From contig CM051457.1 of assembly GCA_028274465.1 (NCBI GenBank), positions 101,803,982-101,867,981 of the forward strand: DNA of 64,000 bases, read 5' to 3'. This stretch comes from Plantago ovata (Eukaryota > Streptophyta > Magnoliopsida > Lamiales > Plantaginaceae). Below, in pieces: positions 33,007 through 43,934 of the stretch (the first letter of the stretch is position 1; each line of letters begins with the position of its first letter). A program made the position numbers and the translations under genes. The notes beneath the pieces are model-generated. The model did not search any database and had not been told where the DNA came from. It saw only the letters and a list, made by a program, of their open reading frames with translations.

Positions 33007-33509
33007 TGGGAGGTGTTATCTCTACAACTGTTTACGAATGCAATCGGGAAAAGGTAATTGTCTCCATTAGGAAATCAATTCCTATTCGAATTCCTATAGG
33101 TTTAGCTGCAAATTGAAGGCTATATAAAGGGGTGATTGCTGCATGCTCAAGAACATATTCATTACAGCTTGAAGACCCGGTTCGACTACTTCGAAGGGTG
33201 ATATTATATATATTATAGGTTCTAACTTTTAGAGACATATTTGTTCTTGTTTCTTGCATACTGTTAGGGACTTGTAATTGGGAATGATATAATATAGTGG
33301 CAGCTGGTTGATCTCCGTGGACGTAGGTTATTTACAACCGAACCACGTTAAATCTTGTGTCTTTCTTTGGTTTGCGTTCGTGCTCTGTTTTCTGGTTTGG
33401 TTGCGTGTGTTGTGTGTTTGATTTGGTGCAGCAGGTTCTTGGTGGTTTAGTTGTTATTGTGAGCTTTTGTGATCAGGTAGAATCGACCATTGTTGATACG
33501 AACTCAACA
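33007..33509 (+). repeat. 3' LTR of copia element 2
   Basis: 503 bp. It starts tgggaggtg (the 5' copy has tgtgaggtg) and ends ctcaaca directly before the tgatc duplication. Confidence 0.9.
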
Positions 33510-34335
33510 TGATCTAAGAACTTTAACCATTTTATTATACTGAGTTTCTACTAAGGCTAGAAAATTAAAAACAATGTATGTGACCTCTGTCTTCGTTTTC
33601 ATAAGATGAACCCAAATAAACCGACTAAAATCGTCTACAATGGTAAGGAAATATCTACAACCAGTGAGTGACAAAGTAGGATAAGGACCCCAAACGTCCA
33701 AATGTATTAGATCAAATATATCAGCAGATACAGTGTCACAAATATGAAAAGGAAGCTTTTTTTGTTTTGCTTCTAAACACACAGTTGAGAAGCTGGAAAT
33801 TTATTGAGATGATCAAAGGGAACTTGCATATGAGAAGACTGTGGTGAAGTGATATGCATGAGATATAAGGATTTGAACTTTTTAGCGAGCCCAATCCTTG
33901 TCTTTGAAGACGTTTCCTGAATTGAACAAGTAGTATCAGTAAAAATAAACTCAAACTGCTCTGCATCAATGAGCTTACTGACTGAAACCAAGTTAACATG
34001 AAATGCTGGTACATATAAGACTCTATGTAAAGTCAAATGATCATTAATTTGAATATCTCCTACCATAGCACACTTAATCTTGAAGTATCAGGTAGTTGTA
34101 CATGCTCATTAACAAGAGTAATATTAGAAGTAAAAAGTTCAGGAGTGCAAATGACATGATCAGTGGCACCAGTGTCAATAATGAAGCAATGTGCCAAAAT
34201 TGTTGACTCTGTGAAACATTTGATAGAAGAATATACTGTAAACAAACAAGAATTGATTGAAGAGTCAAGGGATGTACTTCCATGGTGTTGTAAGTAACAT
34301 GACCTTGAGAATGAGCATCATCCATGTCACCATGA
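33510..34335 (-). pseudogene. Host copia protease and integrase, N-terminal part
   Basis: The minus strand reads HCFIIDTGATDHVICTP (intact DTGA protease site, about 34170), then VLYVPAFHVNLVSVSKLI and CLEAKQKKLPF (end of the pre-integrase zinc region). LDVWGPYPTLS and IVDDFSRFIWVHL follow around the first catalytic aspartate. It breaks at the insertion of copia element 2 and continues at 28590. Frameshifts separate the protease, spacer and integrase frames. Confidence 0.8.
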
Positions 34336-34648
34336 TGGAAGACGGGAATAGTCCAAACCCATTGGGCTCAGTTATTACTATTTTATGTTAGTCTTTTATT
34401 TAGTTGGGATTTTAGCTTAACTTGTTAGGTTTTCGATTATATTTAAAGAGTCGTTTAGGCTAGGTTTTATTATTATTCTAGTTTATCAGATCGAAAACAG
34501 ACAATTGTCGTTGCCTTTAGGCGTCAGGAAGCGTTGCTTCGTTTTGATGGCTTCTTTGCCATGTACTAGTGGATTCTAGTAGCTTATGTCTTGTAATTCT
34601 ACGCTGTTAGAGTTGTTTTTATCTTTTATGCTTCCGCGTACTCTATCA
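34336..34648 (+). repeat. 5' LTR of the non-autonomous gypsy
   Basis: TGGAAGACGGGAATAG...ACTCTATCA. It matches 44345-44646 with a few small indels; for example the 3' copy lacks 'tcgaa' near the middle. A promoter-like tatatttaaagag occurs about 100 bp in. Confidence 0.85.
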
Positions 34649-34716
34649 GTTGGTATTCAGAGTCAGGATTTGCCTGAATCGAGCCTATGATCTGCCATAA
34701 ACCCTAAAATCCCAGA

Positions 34717-35208
34717 ATGAAATTTGTTCTCGTGATGGATTCGACTTTTATTGCTGATCTTGTGGCTCGTGGCATCACCTTTACCATCGCATACTTCAAA
34801 AACGTATTGAAGGCCCTTGCTCCATTAGCCGCCAAATTGGAGGCTGAACAGAACTCGTGCCAATCAGACCAGCAGGGCCCGAAGCCATTTATTCCCGCAG
34901 CTCCTGCTGCCGTTCATCAGCTCCAGCCGGCTCCACAAGCTGTCCCTGCTATACAGTGCCTTTCCTTGCAGAAACAATAGCAGGGTACTCTTGAGGACAT
35001 CAATTATGATGTCAATATGGCCACTCAGGTATACTTCAATTCAATCTCTATTGAGAATAACATGTGGTCAAATACGTTTCGCTCAAGGTGTCGAATGGAT
35101 AGCAATGTGTGCGAATTTATTGTGGATGATGGTAGTTGTGTCAATTTGATATCTGATTATATTGTACGAAAATTGGGTTTGAATATCCTTGAGCATCCTG
35201 AACCTTAC
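34717..35208 (+). pseudogene. Gag-remnant/aspartic protease, N-terminal part (non-autonomous gypsy)
   Basis: One frame holds an 87-residue Ala/Pro/Gln-rich piece, a TAG at 34978, then SRCRMDSNVCEFIVDDGSCV and RKLGLNILEHPEPY. These are the start of a gypsy retropepsin (usual form CxxIIDxGSCxN, here VDDGSCV). The LARD is inserted straight after HPEPY, and the protease continues at 43004 in the same frame once the insert and one cttac copy are skipped. The role would be polyprotein cleavage. No gag zinc knuckle is seen. Confidence 0.7.
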
Positions 35209-35698
35209 TGATGAGGGTATTTATGTCACCACTGTAGCACGCCCTCGAAATGTCATCAAATGCCCTCGAAGCATCTACTCCCTCGAAAGGACAGAGACCC
35301 TCGAAAGCGTGAAGCCACTAAGCACTTACACCCCCGAAACATCTATGCCCTCGAAAGTACATACACCCTCGAAAGGACATACACCCTCGAAGGGACTGAC
35401 ACCCTCGAAAGCATCTACCATCAGCTAGGACCCACTCACATTTGCTTATATATAGCCCAAGGTACACTACTATTTCAACACGATCTCAACACACTTCCAC
35501 TCTCTAAATACCTTCATTTCCTTCGGGTATTACCACTTAAATGCAACTCCGGTCTGACTATCGGCAGGCCGGTAAACCACTAACCGCCCCACCCTGTCCC
35601 CCAGTTCCCGCTAAGAAGTGAACCCAAGAACTACTCTAGGAGGAGGAGATCTTGGAGATGATGAGGAAAACGACACGAACCATATTTTACCCGCATCA
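35209..35698 (+). repeat. 5' LTR of the LARD
   Basis: 490 bp, TGATGAGGGTATTTATGTCA...TTTTACCCGCATCA. It carries a repeated ccctcgaa unit and a TATA-like tatatatagccc near 35447. It is 18 bp longer than the 3' copy because of one extra 'catacaccctcgaaag' unit. Confidence 0.9.
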
Positions 35699-38600
35699 TC
35701 TTGGCGCCGTCTGTGAGAATCCGGGACAAAAAGTTGTGACTCTAAGGAGTGGACGGTAGGCGGCAGATCTGAACGGTGACGGCCAAGCCAGTGCTGATAT
35801 CTTTCCGGCAAACAAACACAGTGAAAGCTAAGTATTATGTTATCATCATAATTCTTTAATGCCATTACACATTCACTACCACACTGTACAAACAAGAATG
35901 TTAGAAGGTTTTGATAAAAGTCAAAAAGCATTTTTTGGTTACTCGAGTACCGTGACAACATACTCCAAAATTGATGCTAAAAAAAGAAAAGAAAAGGATA
36001 AAGATCAGCTCTGCTCTTACGCCACTAGCCTAGCCTACAAAAATCTTCTAGAAATATTCAAGTTTATAGTTTACAATTCCACTTTTTCAAGTAAAAAGAA
36101 ACCTGGAGAATTATACGCTCAACAACAGGGCAAAAGCACTCAAATTCTTTCGAGACCGGTAAGTGTCCGCTTCCCCTCTGGTATCAATATCATCATGAAT
36201 CTCGTCACTAGCACATCTTAGAAGATTAAAAGACCCCTTTCATGAAAAGCACTATAAAATCGGCCCCAAGGGGTATACCCCTCCAGCCTTTTCTGTAAAA
36301 AACGGAAATGACCTAAATTCAAATCTGGTTTTCTAATCCAGTTGTTGAAAAGGAAAGAAGAATTCTTGACTAAGAATCCAGATCCTGAGACCGGTAAGTT
36401 ACACCAAACGTGCTGTCGTGAAGATTTCTCCGGAGTACAACCTCTACTAGAGGGGCCAGATTGCACCTTAACAACCCCTGGAAAAAATAAAATTTTCTTG
36501 GAGGCTTCAAGTTCGAAGGGCAAATACAGTCCACGGAGACTCGAAATAGCAAACAGTGAATGCCGAAAGAACACCTTCGAAGAAGACAAAGGTATGGGGG
36601 TGACCCAAGTCCTTCGACCCACTAGCTCGAAGCACCTCGTCGAAAAGGACAGTTGGGGAAGAACAAGTCGATCTTTTCGACCCACTCGCTCGAAAAAGAT
36701 AGAGGGAAGGCCCAAGTCATCGGCTTCAACCCACTTGCTCGAAAAACCTGGTCGAAGAAGACAGAGATGGGCCACCCAAATTGATCGTTACAACCGCCAC
36801 ACACTCACCCGAATTTATCTCTTCTCCGAACCCAACAACATTTTCAAAGCAACAAAGCAAGAGTAATTTGATCAAACTCCAAACATGCTGCTTCGAAAGG
36901 AATCTAAGTGTTGAAAGGCCACCATCTCACATCCGAGCGAAACTACCTCACAGTTACCCTGCTGACCATCCGAGCTTGGATCAATCCGATTCCAAAATTA
37001 AACGGACAGGCTTCATTGCCGGATGCAAAAGCAAAAGGCTACTTGTGAAAAACTCACTCGAACAGTCCCCGAATGTTCGAGGTCCGAGCCAAAGTATGAC
37101 GACCACAACTCACTGGTTCGTTCCATTACCATCTCGAATCTAGAGTTGAGTCACGTCCCACATTATCCAATCTCGACTATATAAAGCGACATTTTCAACT
37201 CGAAACGGCAAGACGGGCTCATCGGCCGCACTACAAAGTCCAAAGTACCCAAAGGGTTGAAATAAAAAGGAAAAAGTTGACTGCTAAGGAGTCAAGGAAG
37301 ATAGCTGATCGGACAACCCAAGCCAACCAGAGCAACTCAGACCAAGAAATTCGCCACTAGACGCAAACCGCAGATGATTCTATTGCAATCCGGCACCACA
37401 TGATCTCGATCTCCTATTCTCCTCTCCGTCAAAGCCCGAAACGCATAAGCGCACCCACCACCGTTGCGCATCGGCCGTGCTCCGATTCACTCAACACCAC
37501 CCACGCTATATTGCACCAATTCTTAACATCGTAATTAAACGATACGGAATCAATTTGCTTGATTGGAGGAGTGGCTAATCGAGAGCAAGGCGGAGGAGAA
37601 AGGTACGAGCAGTATGTGTATAAGACCGAGAATATCCATTGTGGAGGGTTACTGTGTGGTGGCCAACTATTCAGTGGGCCCCACCAACCACCCACAATAA
37701 AAAAAAATAATACTTGAAGGGGCGCACAAAATTGTGCGCCCATTTGGCCACCAGCCACCGGCTGGTGGCCTATATGGACTTGTCCCCCTCCTATTAGTTA
37801 CTCTTTTTTTTTTTAATTTTCTATTTCTATTTTATAGTATATGATATTTTTATTATTTAAAAAAAAATTATATATTAAAATTTATAATTTTTTCCCTCTA
37901 TAAATATAACATAACTTCATTACATTTTACACATTTCTAAATTACTCTCATTCTATTTTTCTCTCCTAGTAATGGTTGTACTTTATTAATATAATAATGC
38001 TTAATTTGTTATTTTGGAAAAAAAATAGAGAAATTTTCTAAATTAATACAGTAATTTTATAATAATATATAATTATTATATTATAATTATTAAATGATAA
38101 TAAGAAAATGAATAAAGAAATAAATTGAAATGGTTGGATGGTGGGTGGTCATGGATAAATGTGGTTTTTGGTGTTGTGGTGGGTTGGTTGAAGGATGAGG
38201 TATGTGGATGAGAGAGAAATTAATTTTTTATTTGAAATTGGATAATGGGGTGGGTGGTGGGTGGTCATGGATATTTATGGTCTAAAGGGCGTTTGGAATG
38301 TTGAGAAGGAGTGAGATGAAATTGGGATTTGATCCCATCCAGTATACTATATTGGCAGCATATTGGAAGATGGAAAAGAAAGAATTCACGTGAATGGATT
38401 AAAGTTGTTGAAAGTTTGCAACTTTTTGGCAAATTACGAATTAGTCCTTTGACCATTCAATATGAATAATTGGATCCTGTGTAGTAGCAATTTTCAGCGA
38501 TACATGCTCTTGGCTTGGAGTGGACAGATCAACATCCGCTAAATGTTCAAGCCCAGCAACCGGATGGGCTACTTGAGGTACGAAGCCCAATTAGCTTCGG

Positions 38601-39394
38601 TGAACACCTTCGAAGAACTATGGCTTGAAGAAGATGTGAGACCCAAGTCGATTTCGACAGACAAACTCAAAGTGAAGGCTGAAGAAACCAAGTTGAATTC
38701 AATTTCGACCGACAGGCTCAAAGTAAAGGACCGAAGAGATAGAGGTACGATGAAAATCCAAGTTGACATCGACCCACTCACACTCCAAATTGGCTCGAAA
38801 CCCAAGTTGGCTCGAAACCACTTTACACTTACCACTCCGACCGCAAAGGCTACTTGAAGCACCAAGCCCAATTAACTTGGGTAAGTCATGTTGTCCGAGC
38901 AACAAGAAAAGCCGACTAGATACATCAAAGTTGAAATGTAAGCTGCTCGGAAAATAACACTCGAACAATCCAAGAAATGTAGCTCCGAAGAGAGAGCTTG
39001 AATCTCCAACTACAACCGCCACGCATGGTCACATCTGACCTTAGTCATGCATATGCAAATATACATGGTCGGGTGCACCCCCTCGAAGATCACCAACTTC
39101 CGAACTCGAAAAGACCAACAACAAAGTGCAAGAAAGGGTGTGTTATTCCAAGGCAAGATAGCAGCAAGTGACTCGTAGGATTGGGACTGATCACAAAAAG
39201 GCTCTGAACTAATATTTTCGACATCATCAAACCATGATGTCGGGCTAATATTTTTCAAAGAATGACTGATACCACACTCGGAAGATTGAGACCAATAAAT
39301 AATACTCGATTAATAAAGGTCCACTCGACCTACATAAGTCGAACTCCAACAACACAGTTCGAACTCACTCGTCCGAACTTACCCAAGACGGACC
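35699..39394. other. LARD interior, non-coding
   Basis: Several ORFs of 100-185 codons occur (for example 36218-36775 on the minus strand and 36342-36866 on the plus strand), but none shows a known domain. They overlap on both strands, as expected from TCGA-rich composition. At 37640-38290 an AT-rich block is bordered by ggtggcc/ggtgggtggtgg words and may be another small insertion without clear ends. Confidence 0.5.
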
Positions 39395-40038
39395 TGTAAC
39401 GACCCAACCAATCCGGCCGGCGTGGTTACTCCTGGACGGACCCACACACGTCTCAACAGTATGATATTGTCCGCTTTGGGCCTGAGCCCGCACGGATTTG
39501 CTTTTGGAATCACCCAAAAGGCCTCATACCATGTGAGAGTGGTGGTCTAACATATATACCCTTTATTCTACTCACTCTTAAGCGATATGGGATGCGGGGC
39601 ATTACAAACTACCCCCTTGAAGCCTCGACGTCCTCGTCGAGCGCCTTAAGTGGTGGGGGTGACAAACTGACAATAACCTTTACCAACCGTCCACCCCGTG
39701 CGGGCTTTGGGTTGATCTAGGCTCTGATACCACTTGTAACGACCCGTCCCACTAACGGGCCGAGACCCAGCCCAACGGGCCGGCAAGGTTACTCATGGGC
39801 GCTCTCCGGGGTGATATGCTGGCCCCACAGACCAACACGAGTTCTAATCCGCGCACTTTGTCCTCACTCGTGCGCGCACCAGGAACTTCCCAGTGGGTCA
39901 CCCATCCTAGAATTGCTCCAGAGCAAACACGCTTAACTTTGAAGTTCTTCTAGGTGGATTCCCGAAAAGAAAGGTGCACCTTGTTGGTATGAGTAGCGTT
40001 CTCAACCCTTTTAAACTTCTGAAATCTGGGGCGTTACA
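39395..40038 (-). mobile_element. TRIM with unequal LTRs; one carries 5S rRNA-derived sequence (Cassandra-like)
   Basis: The 5-bp duplication ggacc (39390-39394, 40039-40043) marks one 644-bp insertion. In its own (minus) orientation: 5' LTR 40038-39735 (304 bp), primer site tggtatcagagcc next to it, a 128-bp interior, polypurine tract caagggggtag, and 3' LTR 39606-39395 (212 bp). Both LTRs have TGTAA...TTACA ends and share about 60 bp at one end but differ in the middle. Only the longer has 5S-like sequence. There is no ORF. Confidence 0.75.
39890..39965 (-). repeat. 5S rRNA-derived promoter segment within the TRIM LTR
   Basis: The reverse complement reads agttaagcgtgtttgctc, then attctaggatgggtgaccc and ctgggaagttcctggtg. 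This corresponds to the internal control region and 3' part of plant 5S rRNA. The 5' part of the gene is absent, so it is not an rRNA gene. In Cassandra elements the same arrangement supplies Pol III promoter motifs. Confidence 0.75.
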
Positions 40039-41340
40039 GGACCCCTACAGCATGGGTCGAACTCAACTATTTGGACCCCACGTCGAAACAACATCCAAGT
40101 CGAGGAATGGTCGCTCGAGAAATTAAGGGCTGGATCGCCCACTCCGAACATCTAGGTCGAGCGCTAGTGGTTCAAAAACCACCGCGATCCGACCAACATA
40201 GTCACTCGACCCATCCAAGTCGGATCCATCATCTTGAAAACCGTCATCACATGAGTTTCAATTCACTCGGCACCACCACAAGACGAGAAGAAGACAGAAT
40301 AAAATGGAATCTCTCCCATTTTTTGGATTCAGAATCAGAATCTCATCTTCATCAAACACCACCGCGCCGCCACAACACTACCCATTCCTCTCCACTCGTT
40401 GATCGCGAAAGTGGAATAATTGGTACGATTTGGCGGTACGATAAAGCTGGGCCTTGAGGATCGAGCAAAAAGAAAGAATGAAGAAGTTAATATCAGGAAG
40501 CTATTAGATCTGATAATTTTGATCCACACAGAATCAATTATTAGGTTTGACAAAGTCTCAGGGGCTTGGGAGTAAATTACTTGGAGAGCTTGGAAAATTG
40601 GAGCTTAGCCTCTCGGCCCTTCTACATTTCTACCTACGACACTACTTGGACATTAAATTGGTGACTTTGATCAAAATGGAAAATCCACAATCCACCATTC
40701 ACATTTTGTATGAAGACCAATTTTGGCTTTATTTGCCTATAGTCAATACTTCCAACCCGGTATAGAGCTCTCGGACAAGAATAAGGCCGGAGGGATCCAA
40801 ACTCGCCTAAAAAAAATAGAGTATATAAAGAGTATCGAGCGAAGTGTCCGACACCCTCGACCTGAAGTGAAAGTTTAAAGGCGGGCTTAAAACTACGATA
40901 CGCTTTCAAAGGTTGAATTTCATTATTTCGAGACTGAATTGCCGACTACAATCTTATTAAATGGAGTTCCGGAAATAAGGCTCTACATTTCTGATGAAAA
41001 AGTAAGTATTCTAACTTACCGTCAAATCACTTATTATATATCCACCATCATCCATTCATACATCCATGCTCATCCATTAATACATCCACACTCATCCATT
41101 CATACATTCACATTGAATGGACAAGCTCCGCGTATTAAATTACCCGAACTACTAAAACGAGATTAGTTGGAGAAACCATCTCGAACAAAAGACGAACCTC
41201 AAATCCTCCACACGAGGAATAAAAGACGGTTCTGCAAGCCTCCAAAAGAGGAAAAAGAACAGATAGGTTGGAAAAACCACCCCCAAACGTCCAAATGAGG
41301 AATAAATGAGTGGTTGGAAAAATCACCTTGAAACCTCAAA

Positions 41341-41815
41341 AACCACCTCGAAACCCTAAAGGCGTTTCGAGATGAGAATATCGCTCCGACAAAGACGGCC
41401 GACGGGTTCCTGTACTTCTGTCGAGCGACTATTCGAAGTCCTCTAGACCCCCTCCCCCACAAAGGGACGAGGCGGAGGATACCACGATTCGGTACACTGG
41501 TATTTTGACGGAGATAACAAGTACCAATCAAACAAAAACCACCTCGAAACCCTAAAGGCATTTCGAGATGAGAATATCTCTCCGTCAAAGACGGCCGACG
41601 GGTTCCTGTACTTCTGTCGAGCGACTATTCGAAGTCCTCTAGACCCCCCTCCCCCACAAAGGGACGAGTCAGAGGATACCACGATTCGGTACACTGCTAT
41701 TTTGACGGAGATAACATGTACCAATTAAACAAAAGCCACTGCATCGAAATGAAGCACAAAGATAACAGGTACCAATCAAACAAAAGCCACTGCATCGAAA
41801 TGAAGCACAAAGATA
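41341..41815. repeat. Tandem duplications in the LARD interior
   Basis: A unit of about 196 bp (starting aaccacctcgaaaccctaaa) occurs at 41341 and again at 41537. Directly after, a unit of about 51 bp (ataacatgtaccaa...gaagcacaaag) occurs at 41711 and 41762. Confidence 0.8.
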
Positions 41816-42049
41816 ACAGTACACAAAATCAAAGCAGACAAAAAGCCAAGTATGTGAACAAATTCGATATATAGAAGCTTCGACCCGGAGTACTAACAAA
41901 AGGGCGAGCGAGTTAAAAGAGGAGGATTCCACCAGGCCAAGTTTCGATACCGGAAGATGAAGTTTCCCAAGAGCCGCATCGCCCCACGCCTTCCCACTCG
42001 GAAAATCCCCCGAAGCAAGACCATTGAAATTTCGATGGATTCCCACCAT

Positions 42050-42526
42050 CATCCATCGAAACTTGGGGGAATCACATGATAAAGGAATGTGGTGCTGCTC
42101 AAAGTTCGAACACCCTCAAAAGGCCTCAAACTAACGAGTGACCATTGAAGCACCAAAAAAGAGTTGTCAACATATGAAGAACGGATGATCGAAAAAAAGC
42201 AAACAAAACTTCCTCGAAAGATTGTCACCACATTCTTCGAGAACTTGGGGGACTGATGATAGGGTACTCAATTTCCATCAAGACGTCGGAGTAACTTATG
42301 ACATGCACGCATGGACAAAATCCATCATGTCTAGACCAAAAAGGTCAATTTTCATCAAAGATACTATACACCACCAAAAGTCGAGCAAAGACGAGAAGAT
42401 GATATAAATCCAGACAAAAGAAGAGAGGTCCGAAAAAGAAAGTCTCACTCAGACCCCAAGACTTTCCAGGAAGAAGAAAGTTTCGACAGATTAACTTGCG
42501 ACATCTCTCAAAACTTGGGGGACTTA
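42050..42526 (+). repeat. Three polypurine-tract-like cassettes before the LARD 3' LTR
   Basis: tcgaaacttgggggaatcac (about 42057), tcgagaacttgggggactga (about 42236) and tcaaaacttgggggacttat (about 42508) occur in the same orientation. Each is followed by TGATA/TGATG-like sequence. Only the last is joined to an LTR. Confidence 0.7.
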
Positions 42527-42998
42527 TGATGAGGGTATTTATGTCACCACTGTAGCACGCCCTCGAAATGTCATCAAATGCCCTCGAAGCATCTACTCCC
42601 TCGAAAGGACAGAGACCCTCGAAAGCGTGAAGCCACTAAGCACTTACATCCCCGAAACATCTATGCCCTCGAAAGGACATACACCCTCGAAGGGACTGAC
42701 AGCCTCGAAAGCATCTACCATCATCTAGGACCCACTCACATTTGCCTATATATAGCCCAAGGTACACTACTATTTCAACACGATCTCAACACACTTCCAC
42801 TCTCTAAATACCTTCATTTCCTTCGTGTATTACCGCTTAAATGCAACGCCGGTCTGACTATCGGCAGGCCGGTAAACCACTAACCGCCCCACCCATCTCC
42901 CGGTTCCCGCTAAGAAATGAACCCAAGAACTACTCTAGGAGGGGGAGATCTTGGAGATGATGAGGAAAAACGGCACGAACCATATTTTACCCGCATCA
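42527..42998 (+). repeat. 3' LTR of the LARD
   Basis: 472 bp, nearly identical to 35209-35698 apart from the 18-bp unit difference and scattered substitutions. It is followed exactly by cttac. Confidence 0.9.
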
Positions 42999-43003
42999 CT
43001 TAC

Positions 43004-43225
43004 AATTTTCAATGGACTGAAGATGGGGATCCTGTTTTGGTTCGTAACCGTTGTTTGGTGACTATTTCGATGGGTGAGCATTATTTAGATTCTATTATGT
43101 TCGATGTCGTGGAGTCTAAATTTCGTTATCTGATTTTTGGGCAACCTTGGATATGTGCCAAAGATGCAAAGTATTTGAGTGAAAGAAATATTTATCAGTT
43201 TTACCATGGGCATAAAAATATCTAA
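43004..43225 (+). pseudogene. Aspartic protease, C-terminal part (non-autonomous gypsy)
   Basis: The frame continues the protease broken at 35208: YNFQWTEDGDPVLVRNRCLV, TISMGEHYLDSIMFDVV, YLIFGQPWICAKDAKY, and the end FYHGHKNI plus stop. The (L/F)GQPW block is the usual end of this retropepsin type. The fit across the insertion shows that the LARD inserted into an open frame. Confidence 0.75.
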
Positions 43226-43388
43226 TCACTTTCACTGCTCCCGAGAACCATGGCTGTCCCAAAGGTTAATAAGAATGTACAATCCCCTACAACACTTTTG
43301 TATGATACACAGGTTCCTCTCCTGACCACCACAGAGGTATTCTTGTGCGCAGGATGAGTGCATCACTGGTGACAATAATTTTCAGATT

Positions 43389-43934
43389 GTGAGCTGTGAT
43401 AAGCATGTTGATTTTCAGCTATGTGCAGAATTTTTGCATAAAGTGGGTATATCTAACAGAGTTTCACCTCTCGCTGCACATCATTCCAGTCAGCATGTTT
43501 CACCAAGTGGTGATCTATTGGAGTTCTTAAATGATGCTTTATTGACTTGGAGACATGAAAGTTTTACTGGCAAATTAAAACAATGTACATCAACATTTTT
43601 GGAGCAGCTAGATGTGTCCAAAACGTATTTGCCTACTATTGGCAATTATTATGGGCTGGATGTACATGTTTCGCTAGGCTGTGCTATGTGCAAATTTGAA
43701 CATAATGGCTCTTGGCACTGGAAAAGAGTGAGGTTTAAAAATGTTAATGAGGACTTGTTTGCTGTAGTTACTGATTTTATAGCGTGTTACGAATTTTCCT
43801 ACGGTGCTATTGAAACTGAAGGCTTATTGAACCTGGTTGCCATGCAGCAGCAACAATCAATCTACAATGCAACACCCACTACAAATTGTTCAAAGTGCAT
43901 TTCTACATGCCCCTGGAGTGTTAGGATGACATGA
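43389..43934 (+). CDS. Unknown 181-residue protein in the non-autonomous gypsy
   Basis: I do not recognise a domain. The frame is open from 43389 (ATG near 43401 is not needed; the first codon here may not be the true start) to 43934 and overlaps the next frame by 4 bases. Visible features are HHSSQHVSPSGDLLEFLN, paired cysteines (CAMCKF, CSKC) and aromatic-rich SWHWKRVRF. It occupies the place where reverse transcriptase would be in an autonomous gypsy. It could be strongly diverged retroelement sequence or captured host sequence. Confidence 0.4.
   Translation: MSCDKHVDFQLCAEFLHKVGISNRVSPLAAHHSSQHVSPSGDLLEFLNDALLTWRHESFTGKLKQCTSTFLEQLDVSKTYLPTIGNYYGLDVHVSLGCAMCKFEHNGSWHWKRVRFKNVNEDLFAVVTDFIACYEFSYGAIETEGLLNLVAMQQQQSIYNATPTTNCSKCISTCPWSVRMT

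Larger units (their letters stand above)
28591..33509 (+). mobile_element. Copia element 2 (same family as element 1), opposite orientation
   Basis: Two 503-bp LTRs (28591-29093, 33007-33509) are flanked by the 5-bp duplication tgatc (28586-28590, 33510-33514). The internal order is as in element 1, with the same missing reverse-transcriptase core and the same minisatellite. It interrupts the integrase of the host copia between its two catalytic blocks, so it is younger than that element. Confidence 0.9.
35209..42998 (+). mobile_element. LARD: 7.8 kb LTR element with no recognisable genes
   Basis: LTRs are 35209-35698 and 42527-42998. The exact 5-bp duplication cttac (35204-35208, 42999-43003) defines it. 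Primer-site region ttggcgccgtctgtgagaat lies at 35700. The polypurine tract aacttgggggactta precedes the 3' LTR. No gag, protease, reverse transcriptase or integrase motif was found in any frame across 6.8 kb of interior. The interior is rich in TCGAA, which also recurs in the LTR. It contains a TRIM (39395-40038) and tandem repeats (41341-41815). Confidence 0.85.

Noticed and set aside
36218..36866. Two long overlapping ORFs on opposite strands in the LARD interior
   Set aside because: No family motif was found. They mirror each other, as expected from TCGAA-rich sequence, and lie in a non-coding LARD.
39890..39965. A 5S rRNA gene
   Set aside because: Only the internal control region and 3' part are present, and they lie inside a TRIM LTR with terminal TGTAA...TTACA. 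This is captured promoter sequence.
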